From: Candidatus Neomarinimicrobiota bacterium
GTDB lineage: Bacteria; Fidelibacterota; UBA8477; JABMPR01
Reading direction: 5' to 3'
Assembly: GCA_016784545.1 (NCBI GenBank)
Contig: JADHUM010000047.1
Coordinates: forward strand, 1-36,598
DNA: 36,598 bases
Below, piece by piece: positions 8,394-16,125 of this stretch (positions are counted from its first letter, which is position 1; each line of letters begins with the position of its first letter). The translations under genes and the position numbers were made by a program. Under the pieces are notes generated by a model that saw only the letters and a program-made list of their open reading frames with translations, made no database searches and was not told where the DNA came from.

Positions 8394-10049
8394 ATGGCTG
8401 CTGAAAAGAAACAACTCGGTCAATTATTACTTGAATCTGGGCTCATTTCAGAAAATCAGGTAAGTGAGGTGCTGGCCTATCAGAGAGAACATCACCTGGT
8501 CTTTGGCAAAGCCGTTGTCAGTATGGGTCTGGTTCAAGAAACAGATCTCTTAAAAGTTCTCGGCGATCACCTCGGAATTCCAAGCCTGGACATTACCAAA
8601 TATAGTATTCAGGATGAAGCGCTCGCCGTGGTGAGTGAAGATTTTGCTCGTAAAAATTCCATTATACCTCTTTTTCTTATTGAGGAAAGTCTCACCATTG
8701 CTACAGCAGATCCACTGAATATTGATGTGATTGATCAGCTCTCACGCGACACCGGTCTGGAAATCATGCTGGTTTTATCCATTGAAATGGATATTGAGCG
8801 TTCAATTGATCTCTACTACCGGTCCACAACCTCGCTCCTGGAAACTGAAGCAGCAGGTGATGGTGTTCGAGTTGTGTCCCGTGAGATTCATGAGGATACG
8901 GAGGTTGTTCAGGTTGTGGATATGTTGTTGTTTGAGGCTGTCAACATGGGCGCCAGCGATATTCATATTGAACCTAGAAAAAATGATGCTCGGATACGCT
9001 ATCGCGTTGATGGTGTGTTGCAACAATACTATTCTATTCCAACGGACTCAGTCTCACCCATGATTTCCAGGATCAAAATTTTAGCTGATATGGATATCGC
9101 TGAATCCAGACGTCCCCAGGATGGTCGCTTTCATTTCGCTCAGAAAAGTGTAGCGGTTGATTTGAGATGCTCAACTTTTCCCACTCCCAATGGTGAGAAG
9201 ATAGTCATGCGTATCCTTGATGAATCCAAAGGCAAGATTGATCTGCATAAATTGGGATTTGATGCTGACATATTGAAGCAATGGCGTGAGACCATTAAAA
9301 TAGCCAATGGTATTTTACTGGTAACCGGTCCAACTGGTAGTGGTAAAACAACCACACTCTATGCGACTTTAAATACACTCAATTCAGTCGCTGTAAACAT
9401 TATGACCATAGAAGACCCCATAGAGTATTCATTGGAGAATATCAATCAGAGTCAGGTAAACAATAAGGCTGGACTATCATTTTCAGTCGCACTGAAAACG
9501 ATGATGCGTCAGGATCCTGATATAATCCTCGTGGGTGAGATGCGTGATACGGAGACCATTGAACTGGCTATTCGGGCAGCCCTAACAGGTCACCTTGTAT
9601 TCTCAACCCTACACACGAATGATGCTTCCTCAACATTCACTCGTCTTACTGACATGGGTGTGGATAACTATTTAGTGAGTTCCACAGTGAGAGCTATTCT
9701 GGCCCAAAGACTCATCCGCCTTCTCTGTCCCAGATGTAAAAAGCCGGTGGAAAAAACAGATGAATTAAAGCTTGTAATCAAAGTCGATACCTGGCCTGAC
9801 TATACGGATATTCATGAACCAGTCGGTTGTATTCATTGTCGCAACTCTGGCTACGTGGGAAGGTCAGGTATATTTGAACTCCTCATACCCAATCAGGAAA
9901 TTAAAGATTTAATTATTAAGGGAGCTGATTCGGACGAAATTGAAGCAGCTGCTATCCGAAATGGGATGTATTCACTGAACCAGGCTGCCAAAGAAAAGGT
10001 GCTTCTCGGTGAAACTTCTGTGGAAGAGGTTATGAGGGTTACCCTCTGA
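8394..10049 (+). CDS. pilB: Pilus extension ATPase PilB (GspE/MshE family)
   Basis: The 551-aa assembly ATPase has an N-terminal MshEN-type region (about 5-140) with a first helical repeat QLGQLLLESGLISENQ...Q that matches the c-di-GMP-binding consensus RLGxxLxxxG...Q except for the leading Arg. The N2 domain (about 160-290) includes ASDIHIEP. The Walker A is GPTGSGKTT (about 312-320), the Asp box is RQDPDIILVGEMRDTET and the His box is TGHLVFSTLHT. A C-terminal zinc site is made by CPRC (about 446-449) and CIHC (about 479-482). Length is typical. The stop overlaps the next start (TGATG). Confidence 0.95.
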   Translation: MAAEKKQLGQLLLESGLISENQVSEVLAYQREHHLVFGKAVVSMGLVQETDLLKVLGDHLGIPSLDITKYSIQDEALAVVSEDFARKNSIIPLFLIEESLTIATADPLNIDVIDQLSRDTGLEIMLVLSIEMDIERSIDLYYRSTTSLLETEAAGDGVRVVSREIHEDTEVVQVVDMLLFEAVNMGASDIHIEPRKNDARIRYRVDGVLQQYYSIPTDSVSPMISRIKILADMDIAESRRPQDGRFHFAQKSVAVDLRCSTFPTPNGEKIVMRILDESKGKIDLHKLGFDADILKQWRETIKIANGILLVTGPTGSGKTTTLYATLNTLNSVAVNIMTIEDPIEYSLENINQSQVNNKAGLSFSVALKTMMRQDPDIILVGEMRDTETIELAIRAALTGHLVFSTLHTNDASSTFTRLTDMGVDNYLVSSTVRAILAQRLIRLLCPRCKKPVEKTDELKLVIKVDTWPDYTDIHEPVGCIHCRNSGYVGRSGIFELLIPNQEIKDLIIKGADSDEIEAAAIRNGMYSLNQAAKEKVLLGETSVEEVMRVTL

Positions 10050-11467
10050 TGAATTCATCTCATGAATTCCTTATGCTTAATCCCCGGCGGAGGAAGGATC
10101 CCCACCCAGAGAAAGTTCTCCTGGAGCATTTACAACGGTATGGTCAAGTCACACAAACCAGTGACTGGGTGTCCCTTTTCAATTATGTCAGCATTCATGC
10201 CTATACGGCTATTTTTATTTCATGTGCGGCTTTTGCAGATGAGCATCCCCAATGGATTAAAGATTTACGCCGGGTCCACCCGCATCAACCCATCATCCTC
10301 TTCAGTGCCAGACCAGACTTTGACGCCCGCATTGCACATGAGACTTCTAAACTTTTTGGTGTAATTCGGATAGATGATATTGAGGCTTCTCTCAGTGCCA
10401 TCATGGAACAGTTGGAAAAATATACCGAATTTTCCAATAGTCTGGGGAGCAAGATTTCCAAGCAGCTGCTAAGACCTGGTGGATTTGGAGATTTCGTGGG
10501 CAATTCCATGCCCATGCTGGATGTGTATCGCCAAATGACGCGCGTTGCTTCAAGCGGATATACTGTACTTATCCAGGGAGAAAGCGGTTCTGGCAAGGAA
10601 CTGGTGGCGAGAACCATTCACCAGCTCAGCGAACGCAGGGCAAAACCCTTTGTCAGTATTAACTGTGCTGCCATTCCTGAGAATCTGTTAGAGAGTGAAT
10701 TATTTGGTTTTGAGAAGGGTGCTTTTACCGGCGCCAATCAGGATAAAGCGGGAAAATTTGAACTCGCCAATAATGGTACCCTCTTTCTGGATGAGATCGG
10801 CGACATGCCCCTGGAGCTCCAGGTCAAATTGTTACGTGTCCTTGAGGATGGCAAAATTCAGCCATTGGGGAGTGTGAAAGAAAAGTCAGTTAATATCCGA
10901 CTGGTCACAGCTACCCATAAAAATTTGCCGGTGCAGATCGCCAAGGGTTTATTCCGTGAGGATTTGCACTATCGCTTGAATGTAATTCCACTCAAGCTGC
11001 CACCTCTGAGATCCAGGATCTCCGATTTGACACTTCTGGTTCTCTTCTACCTGGAGAAATTGCTCAGGGGTGAAGACCAAACCATCAAAAGAGTGAATTG
11101 GGACCTCATCGAATCACTTTCACGTATGGATCTCCATGGGAATGTGAGAGAATTGGAAAATATGCTTACTCGAAGTGTGTTCCAATCAGATGGAGAAGTG
11201 CTTTCCCATAGTTCACTCATGCAGGAAGATACGGATGATTCGCCGTCGACAGCTGAAACAATGAAGATGGTGGAACAGAATACCATACGCCCCCTTTGGG
11301 AGATAGAAAAGGATGCACTTCAATTTACACTTACAAAACTGAATGGAAATATTAGTCAGGCCGCCAGTCAACTCCAGATATCCCGCACTGCCATATACAG
11401 GAAAATTAAAAAATACGATTTGAATTTTTCTGATAATTCAGGGACTAGTGGGGGTAATGATGCCTGA
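10049..11467 (+). CDS. pilR: Sigma-54-dependent activator, PilR-like, with degenerate receiver
   Basis: This 472-aa enhancer-binding protein has an N-terminal domain (about 1-125) that looks like a receiver fold without the phosphoacceptor: the expected Asp position reads IFISCAAF, while a switch-like Ser (LFSARPD) remains. The AAA+ domain (about 145-385) has Walker A GESGSGKE (about 176), the sigma-54 contact loop GAFTGA (about 224), Walker B LFLDEIGD (about 247) and the arginine finger region FREDLHYRLN. A Fis-type helix-turn-helix closes the protein (about 425-465, ISQAASQLQISRTAIYRKIK). It sits between pilB and pilC, 1.6 kb upstream of a strong sigma-54 promoter before the pilin genes, its likely target. 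No PilS kinase is adjacent. Confidence 0.9.
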   Translation: MNSSHEFLMLNPRRRKDPHPEKVLLEHLQRYGQVTQTSDWVSLFNYVSIHAYTAIFISCAAFADEHPQWIKDLRRVHPHQPIILFSARPDFDARIAHETSKLFGVIRIDDIEASLSAIMEQLEKYTEFSNSLGSKISKQLLRPGGFGDFVGNSMPMLDVYRQMTRVASSGYTVLIQGESGSGKELVARTIHQLSERRAKPFVSINCAAIPENLLESELFGFEKGAFTGANQDKAGKFELANNGTLFLDEIGDMPLELQVKLLRVLEDGKIQPLGSVKEKSVNIRLVTATHKNLPVQIAKGLFREDLHYRLNVIPLKLPPLRSRISDLTLLVLFYLEKLLRGEDQTIKRVNWDLIESLSRMDLHGNVRELENMLTRSVFQSDGEVLSHSSLMQEDTDDSPSTAETMKMVEQNTIRPLWEIEKDALQFTLTKLNGNISQAASQLQISRTAIYRKIKKYDLNFSDNSGTSGGNDA

Positions 11468-12674
11468 TTTTGTCTGCCGGATCATGAGTGATTCAGGGAC
11501 GGTTGAAGAACGTGTCGTCACAGCTGAGTCAAAGGTTGAGGTGTTTACACAGGCTGATGAGCGGGGAGAGATGTTGCTCTCGGTAAAAGAGCACAAGCAG
11601 GGTGCCTTATCCGGAGGCGGCATTTTTAAAAAGGGCAAAAAGGTAAAAGCTCACGAAATTGAAAATTTTACGGTCCAATTGGCCATTATGTTTCGCTCAG
11701 GTATTCCTCTTATAGGCGCGCTGGAGGCATTGGAGGAACAAGCTGAAACAGAGACCATGCGATCGGTTGTAAAAGGTCTTATCAAGGCTGTGAGTGGAGG
11801 TAAATCACTTTCACAGGCCATGGAAGACTATCCCGGTGTTTTCTCATTACTTTATGTAAATATGATTCGGGCAGGGGAGTCAGCAGGTGTCATGGAGCAA
11901 ATCCTGGAGCGGCTCGGCACCTTCATCAAACACGATCAGGAGGTCGCACGCAACGTAAAATCTGCTTTGCGCTATCCCATGATTGTAACAGGAGCCCTGG
12001 GACTGGCCTTTATTGGTGCCATGATATTTATTGTTCCAAAATTCTCAACCATGTTTGAATCAAAGGGTATGGCCTTGCCACTTCCAACTGTGGTTATGAT
12101 TACGGCAAGTGATTTTCTAATACAGTTCTGGCCGGTGGTGATTATTGGTTTTTTTGCAGGTATCTTTGGATTGAAAGCCTTTGCAAAAACAGAAAAGGGT
12201 CGCTTTGCCATAGATGGTTTTAAGCTCAGGGTCCCCGTATTTAAGGAGATATTCCTAAAAACCAATATAGCTCGTTTTGCCCATATGCTTGAAACCCTGA
12301 GCCGGGGTGGAATTCAAATAATAAAGGCTATGGAGACAGTGGAAAAGACAGTGGGAAACGTGGTGATTGGTAAGGAGATCGCCAACGCTCGTATAGAAGT
12401 TGAAAAGGGAGTGAGTCTGGCAGTAGCGCTTGGGAAGAGTAAGTATTTTCCAAAAATGACGGTAAAAATGATTGCCGTTGGTGAAAAGTCAGGTGCCATG
12501 GATGATATGATGGCCAATGTCGCAGCTCAATACGATACAGAGGTTGATGTAAAAATTGAAGGCCTTAGTGGTGCCATCGAACCCTTGATGACCGTATTTA
12601 TGGGTGGCATGTTATTGTTTATGGCTTTGGGTATTTTCCTGCCAATGTGGAATATGTATGGGGCGGTTAAGTGA
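11457..12674 (+). CDS. pilC: Inner-membrane platform protein PilC (GspF family)
   Basis: About 405 aa with two tandem GspF domains: about 65-190 (FTVQLAIMFRSGIPLIGALE) and about 270-395 (FAHMLETLSRGGIQIIKAME). Each is followed by membrane helices (near 170-195, 210-245 and 375-400). It forms the platform on which PilB and PilT act. A tandem ATG at 11457/11460 is preferred over an in-frame GTG at 11448; all three lie inside the end of the upstream regulator gene. It is the last gene of the tight assembly operon; a repeat tract begins right after its stop. Confidence 0.92.
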   Translation: MMPDFVCRIMSDSGTVEERVVTAESKVEVFTQADERGEMLLSVKEHKQGALSGGGIFKKGKKVKAHEIENFTVQLAIMFRSGIPLIGALEALEEQAETETMRSVVKGLIKAVSGGKSLSQAMEDYPGVFSLLYVNMIRAGESAGVMEQILERLGTFIKHDQEVARNVKSALRYPMIVTGALGLAFIGAMIFIVPKFSTMFESKGMALPLPTVVMITASDFLIQFWPVVIIGFFAGIFGLKAFAKTEKGRFAIDGFKLRVPVFKEIFLKTNIARFAHMLETLSRGGIQIIKAMETVEKTVGNVVIGKEIANARIEVEKGVSLAVALGKSKYFPKMTVKMIAVGEKSGAMDDMMANVAAQYDTEVDVKIEGLSGAIEPLMTVFMGGMLLFMALGIFLPMWNMYGAVK

Positions 12675-12753
12675 GTTAGAAGTTAGAAGTTAGAAGTTAA
12701 AAGTTAGAAGGTAGACGGTAGACGGTAGAAGTTAGAAGGTAGAAGGTAGAAGA
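12671..12753 (+). repeat. Degenerate 7-bp tandem repeat tract (GTTAGAA/GGTAGAC type)
   Basis: About eleven imperfect heptamers (GTTAGAA, GTTAAAA, GGTAGAC, GGTAGAA) run head to tail right after the pilC stop codon. The tract has no coding potential. Related heptamer tracts recur at 18003-18030, 27588-27673, 28057-28090, 31630-31668, 32527-32571, 32662-32695 and 34815-34885. The class is described from the sequence alone; its origin is unknown. Confidence 0.85.
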
Positions 12754-12793
12754 GAGGTTGAGGACGGGGTGGAAAAGGAGGAGAACAATAGGC

Positions 12794-12937
12794 ATGAAAG
12801 TTTCAGAATCAAAAAGAGGATTTCGCTATCAGTTCTTCCATCGGACATATCCAACCTGGCTATATTCTGTGGTTATGGTTCTTTTTGCCCTAGCCATTTA
12901 CATCTGGATAGAGTTTTTTCTCGTAGTCAAAGTGTAG
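12794..12937 (+). CDS. Small single-TM membrane protein (47 aa), unrecognised
   Basis: A short ATG-to-TAG frame encodes a basic N-terminus (MKVSESKRGFRYQFFHRTYP) followed by one long hydrophobic helix (about 22-45, rich in Val, Leu, Ile, Trp). A strong AAGGAGG ribosome-binding site (12775-12781) lies upstream, with a slightly long gap of 12 bases. A longer overlapping frame (12769-13059) would place that site inside its own coding region and lacks any domain, so I prefer this one. It sits between pilC and the pilin promoter and could be a pilus accessory or regulator peptide; I recognise no family. The 3' end overlaps the left arm of an inverted repeat. Confidence 0.5.
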   Translation: MKVSESKRGFRYQFFHRTYPTWLYSVVMVLFALAIYIWIEFFLVVKV

Positions 12938-12971
12938 CATTCAAGTACACCCCTTGTTTCGTAATGCTACA
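12933..12971. promoter_or_regulatory. Inverted repeat, candidate enhancer site for the sigma-54 activator
   Basis: TGTAGCATT (12933-12941) and its exact reverse complement AATGCTACA (12963-12971) are separated by 21 bases, placing their centres 30 bp apart, about three helical turns. They lie roughly 50-90 bp upstream of the -24 element at 13024, where upstream activator sites usually sit. No T-run follows, which argues against a terminator. Binding by the PilR-like protein is inference. Confidence 0.5.
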
Positions 12972-13023
12972 AAACAATTTTAATGTAATTTCAAAAAACC
13001 TTAATAAACAGATACTTAAGGTT

Positions 13024-13038
13024 TGGCACAGCCTTTGC
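13024..13038 (+). promoter_or_regulatory. Sigma-54 (-24/-12) promoter upstream of pilin genes
   Basis: TGGCAC-N5-TTGC matches the RpoN consensus exactly, with the required 10 bases between the invariant GG and GC. Transcription would start near 13050, about 35 bases before the first pilin ATG at 13085. The match fits the PilR-like activator encoded 1.6 kb upstream and the known sigma-54 control of pilA in other bacteria. Confidence 0.88.
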
Positions 13039-13084
13039 GTTATTGGTGGGCATGTTTGATGAAACACACTTCAGGAGAAACGAA

Positions 13085-13591
13085 ATGAACAGGAATAGTA
13101 AAGGTTTTACATTAATGGAGCTGGTTGTTACCGTGGCCATCATTGGCACGCTGGCTGCATTTGCTGTTCCAGCATATCTGGATGCCCAGCAAAATGGTAA
13201 AGCCAACAAAGCCCTGGAAACAATGAATACCATTGGTTCAGCCATCGTTAACAAGTACACATCAGTCTCCCATTATGGAATTGGTTCCAGTGCTCTGGCT
13301 CAATTGGTATCAACAGGTGGGGCAGATGCATTTACACCTCTGTTAGATGATACAGAACTGATTCAATATGATCGTGGAGCCGGTCCAGTTACAATTATTG
13401 TGACTGATTTATTCAAAGATGGGGTTCCCAAGTCCCCTTTTGGTGCCGGTTGGGAAATTGCAGTGTCACCTGATTCTGTTGGGGGTGCTACCTGGTCTGG
13501 TGACCCACCTGAGCTGAATATGACCAGCCATCCTATGTTTAAAATTAGAGATGTAAATCAACCCCTAATTATAGCAAAATACACACTTTAA
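13085..13591 (+). CDS. Type IV pilin (major-type prepilin 1)
   Basis: The 168-aa prepilin has a short leader MNRNSKG before FTLMELVVTVAIIGTLAAFA: class III cleavage after Gly7, Phe at +1, Glu at +5, then the N-terminal assembly helix. The C-terminal body (about 60-168) has no cysteines. The start at 13085 follows AGGAGA (13072-13077); an upstream in-frame GTG at 13043 would lie before the predicted transcription start. It is the first gene after the sigma-54 promoter and so is probably strongly expressed. It would be processed by the PilD encoded at 7620. Confidence 0.9.
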   Translation: MNRNSKGFTLMELVVTVAIIGTLAAFAVPAYLDAQQNGKANKALETMNTIGSAIVNKYTSVSHYGIGSSALAQLVSTGGADAFTPLLDDTELIQYDRGAGPVTIIVTDLFKDGVPKSPFGAGWEIAVSPDSVGGATWSGDPPELNMTSHPMFKIRDVNQPLIIAKYTL

Positions 13592-13630
13592 GAATTTGAA
13601 AACAAACAAAACGTATCAGGAGGATATGAA

Positions 13631-14038
13631 ATGAAAATGAACAATAACAAAGGTTTTACGTTGATCGAGTTGATCATGGTTATCGTGATTCTGGGAATCC
13701 TTGCCGCAGTTGCAGTTCCAAAATTCTTCGATCTCACTGCTCAGGCACAGATTAAGAATAAGAAATCCATTGTTGGTAATATCAAGTCTGGATTACAGCT
13801 GTTTTCAGCAAACAAGATCGTGACGACTGGTGTCAAAGTATACCCCAAAGCCCCTATGAAACTTTCCAGTATTCTAGATGAAATACCAGAAGATTGGGAT
13901 ATTAAACCAGGTTTAGCTGGAACAGATACAATCGTTTATCATCAAGCTGACGGTGATTGGAAAGCTTATGTCTATAAGACGACTTCAGCTACCGATAGTA
14001 CTGGATATACACTTGCCGCAGAGATTGATCGACCATAA
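13631..14038 (+). CDS. Type IV pilin (major-type prepilin 2)
   Basis: The 135-aa prepilin has leader MKMNNNKG followed by FTLIELIMVIVILGILAAVA (Phe+1, Glu+5), then AVPKFFDLTAQAQ and a small cysteine-free globular domain. A perfect AGGAGGA site (13618-13624) lies 6 bases before the ATG, the strongest ribosome site in the pilus locus, so this or its neighbour is likely the main pilus subunit. It lies 39 bases after pilin 1 and is followed by a hairpin at 14100-14128, so the two pilins may form their own abundant transcript. Confidence 0.9.
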   Translation: MKMNNNKGFTLIELIMVIVILGILAAVAVPKFFDLTAQAQIKNKKSIVGNIKSGLQLFSANKIVTTGVKVYPKAPMKLSSILDEIPEDWDIKPGLAGTDTIVYHQADGDWKAYVYKTTSATDSTGYTLAAEIDRP

Positions 14039-14099
14039 TAAGATTCACTGATTCTCGGTATCTAATCATATCGCTGAATTGACATCTTGAACAGATATG

Positions 14100-14128
14100 G
14101 ATGCCCTCTTGATTACCAAGAGGGCATC
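14100..14128 (+). terminator. Perfect 12-bp hairpin after the pilin genes
   Basis: GATGCCCTCTTG and CAAGAGGGCATC form a perfect 12-bp stem with a 5-base loop (ATTAC). No T-run follows, so it may be a partial terminator, or an RNA-stabilising 3' end that keeps pilin mRNA more abundant than the minor-pilin mRNA downstream. Confidence 0.65.
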
Positions 14129-14168
14129 AGTATTAAAAATAGTCCACACCCAAATATGAGTTTAGCAT

Positions 14169-14627
14169 ATGGATATTACACTTCGGAAAAGTCGAGAGGG
14201 GAAGGCTAGTCAGGGGTTTACACTCCTGGAGCTCATCGTCACTGTATCCATCATCGGCATCCTGGCAGCTGTGGTAACTCCCACCTACCTGGAGACCCAG
14301 ACCGAAGCTAAACTTATTATGTCCGAAACAAATATTTCACAAATAAAGCAAGCCTTCATTAATCTCTATCTTCAGGGTTTTTTAGAGCGAAAGGGTGATG
14401 TCTGGCCCGATGAACCTTCGGACAATAAAATGACACATGACTGGGCTAATTCGACCACAGTATATGATGGTCGCACAGTAGCCCAGCTCTTCAATGGGTC
14501 AAAAATTATTTATAATCCCTATGAACACCCCTATTTGTACACCTTGCTCCCGGCAACTGAACATGAACAGGCAGGCATACAGATAGATGATCCAGATACG
14601 GGTGTTTCTCACAGTTTCCGCCCATAG
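14169..14627 (+). CDS. Minor pilin / GspG-like pseudopilin
   Basis: This 152-aa protein has a long basic leader ending ASQG, then FTLLELIVTVSIIGILAAVV (Phe+1, Glu+5). The body holds helix QIKQAFINLYLQGF and a segment near GDVWPDEPSDN that recalls the calcium-loop region of GspG-type pseudopilins. No clear ribosome-binding site precedes the ATG. It opens the minor-pilin group and abuts the next gene with no gap. Minor pilins prime assembly and tune pilus function; the exact subtype is uncertain. Confidence 0.8.
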   Translation: MDITLRKSREGKASQGFTLLELIVTVSIIGILAAVVTPTYLETQTEAKLIMSETNISQIKQAFINLYLQGFLERKGDVWPDEPSDNKMTHDWANSTTVYDGRTVAQLFNGSKIIYNPYEHPYLYTLLPATEHEQAGIQIDDPDTGVSHSFRP

Positions 14628-15116
14628 GTGAGCCGGGTGTCACCATTGACTTCAAAATCAGGATTCACCCTCGTTGAACTGGTATTGATTATTTCGATTA
14701 TAGGTATTCTTGCAGTAATAACCATGCCAAAAATTGGTGATATTACTGAAGACATCCGCGAAAAAGCAGTCAGCGAGCGCATTGTGGAAGACATCAATTA
14801 TATTCGTAATTATGCCATCAGTCGTCATGACACAACCTGGCTGGTGGTCGAGCCTGTACAAAATCGCTATGCCCTATTCACAGGCCCCAGCGCTGGTTCA
14901 CGGACCCTTATTCCAGACCCTGAAACCAATGAGATGGATACTCTGGATCTTGATACTGACTACACCGGCGTGGGAATTACAAGTGCCTCATTTGGGGCTG
15001 GTTCAGAAGTCTCCTTCAATTATTGGGGGACACCCTCTACTGGAGGCACTATTATCCTTAATTCGAGAACGATTACCCTTGTAGCGGAAACAGGAATGGC
15101 TCATGAAACCCCATAG
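14628..15116 (+). CDS. Minor pilin, FimT/GspH-like
   Basis: The 162-aa prepilin has leader MSRVSPLTSKSG, then FTLVELVLIISIIGILAVIT with Glu at +5. Residues about 45-60 (IVEDINYIRNYAISR) match the FimT/GspH helix. The body is a beta-rich domain with ALFTGPSAG and NSRTITL. The GTG at 14628 follows the previous stop directly; in-frame GTG (14637) and TTG (14646) are alternatives. The gene overlaps the next by 14 bases. Confidence 0.8.
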   Translation: MSRVSPLTSKSGFTLVELVLIISIIGILAVITMPKIGDITEDIREKAVSERIVEDINYIRNYAISRHDTTWLVVEPVQNRYALFTGPSAGSRTLIPDPETNEMDTLDLDTDYTGVGITSASFGAGSEVSFNYWGTPSTGGTIILNSRTITLVAETGMAHETP

Positions 15117-15591
15117 GCATTCACAATCAGGTTTCTCCATAATCGATTTGATTATGGGTTTAAGTATTATTGCCGTTGCTATTGTCGGGATTCAACTGGC
15201 TCAAAGAAATTATGTTAGTATGAGTAGTCAGGTGGAAGTGAATTTAAGAGCAATCTCGCTGGGGAATTCAGTGATGAACATCATCCGCATGCATCGGTTT
15301 GATGAAAATGATACTGCTCCCTGGGATTCGACCCTGGGGACAGATACAGGTGAAACCAGTCTCATCCTCTATGATGACATCGATGACTATAACGGTGCAA
15401 CCTGGGACTTCAGTAGCGATGGATATGATGGTTATAGCGTAACATCCAGTGTCTTTTCTGTGAATCTTCCTGACAACTGGTTAAATAATGCCGGAGCGTT
15501 CACCTCGTTCAAGCGCATCATAGTAAGTATAGATCATTCTGCCATGGACTCACCAGTGGTGTTTACCAGTATTGTTTCAGGGATTGATTGA
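15103..15591 (+). CDS. Minor pilin, PilV/MshD-like, with Asp at position +5
   Basis: The 162-aa protein has leader MKPHRHSQSG, then FSIIDLIMGLSIIAVAIVGI. The residue at +5 is Asp rather than the near-universal Glu. The body contains YDDIDDYNGATWDF, similar to MshD/PilV-type minor pilins. It overlaps the upstream gene by 14 bases, and its TGA overlaps the next ATG by one base, so the minor pilins are translationally linked. Confidence 0.78.
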   Translation: MKPHRHSQSGFSIIDLIMGLSIIAVAIVGIQLAQRNYVSMSSQVEVNLRAISLGNSVMNIIRMHRFDENDTAPWDSTLGTDTGETSLILYDDIDDYNGATWDFSSDGYDGYSVTSSVFSVNLPDNWLNNAGAFTSFKRIIVSIDHSAMDSPVVFTSIVSGID

Positions 15592-16115
15592 TGCAAGTAT
15601 TAATGAAGAAAAATTGTTCAGGGTTTACTTTACTGGAGCTGGTTATCTCCATGACCATGATGGTGATTGTCAGTGGACTTTTGGCATCCATCATTGCTGT
15701 CAATTTTAATGTTATGCGTGATGTTTCGGATAGGAAAAAATTAGTCACCCGGGGGTTATCGGCGGTCAATTTGTTTCAACGTGAAGTGGGGATGCTTAAA
15801 ACAACAGATGACATACTGATTGCCAGTGAAAATCAATTTAGATTTTCAGATGCTTATGGAAACACCTGGGATTATGTTATTTCCGCGGACTCCTTAAAAC
15901 GTCAGGATGTCCTGGGCGGGAGTGCAAAAATTTTAGCAAGCCCAGTGATCAGTGCAGACACCAGGTTCAGTTATTATGCTGAAGACAATACCACAACCTC
16001 CGTCATTGCTGATATTAAACTGGTGAAACTGATGCTGGTCATGGATGATGGGGCGGATGGTATACCGGTGATGTCAGTCGTATATCCTGAAAATATTAAA
16101 TTCTATAATAGATGA
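15591..16115 (+). CDS. Minor pilin, PilW/GspJ-like
   Basis: About 174 aa with leader MQVLMKKNCSG (or MKKNCSG from 15603), then FTLLELVISMTMMVIVSGLL with Glu at +5. A helical segment is followed by RGLSAVNLFQREVGMLKT, typical of PilW/GspJ proteins, and a beta-rich body (FRFSDAYGNTWDYVIS). I chose the ATG at 15591, which overlaps the previous stop as TGATG, over an adjacent TTG at 15588. Confidence 0.8.
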   Translation: MQVLMKKNCSGFTLLELVISMTMMVIVSGLLASIIAVNFNVMRDVSDRKKLVTRGLSAVNLFQREVGMLKTTDDILIASENQFRFSDAYGNTWDYVISADSLKRQDVLGGSAKILASPVISADTRFSYYAEDNTTTSVIADIKLVKLMLVMDDGADGIPVMSVVYPENIKFYNR

Positions 16116-16125
16116 TATATAATAA

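Noticed and set aside
12769-13059. 96-codon frame between pilC and the pilins
   Set aside because: It starts within the ribosome site of the better 47-residue ORF, has no recognisable domain, and runs through the inverted repeat and the sigma-54 promoter.
13043-13084. Upstream GTG start for pilin 1
   Set aside because: It would lie before the predicted sigma-54 transcription start and would give a leader too long and acidic for a prepilin; the ATG at 13085 has a proper ribosome site.
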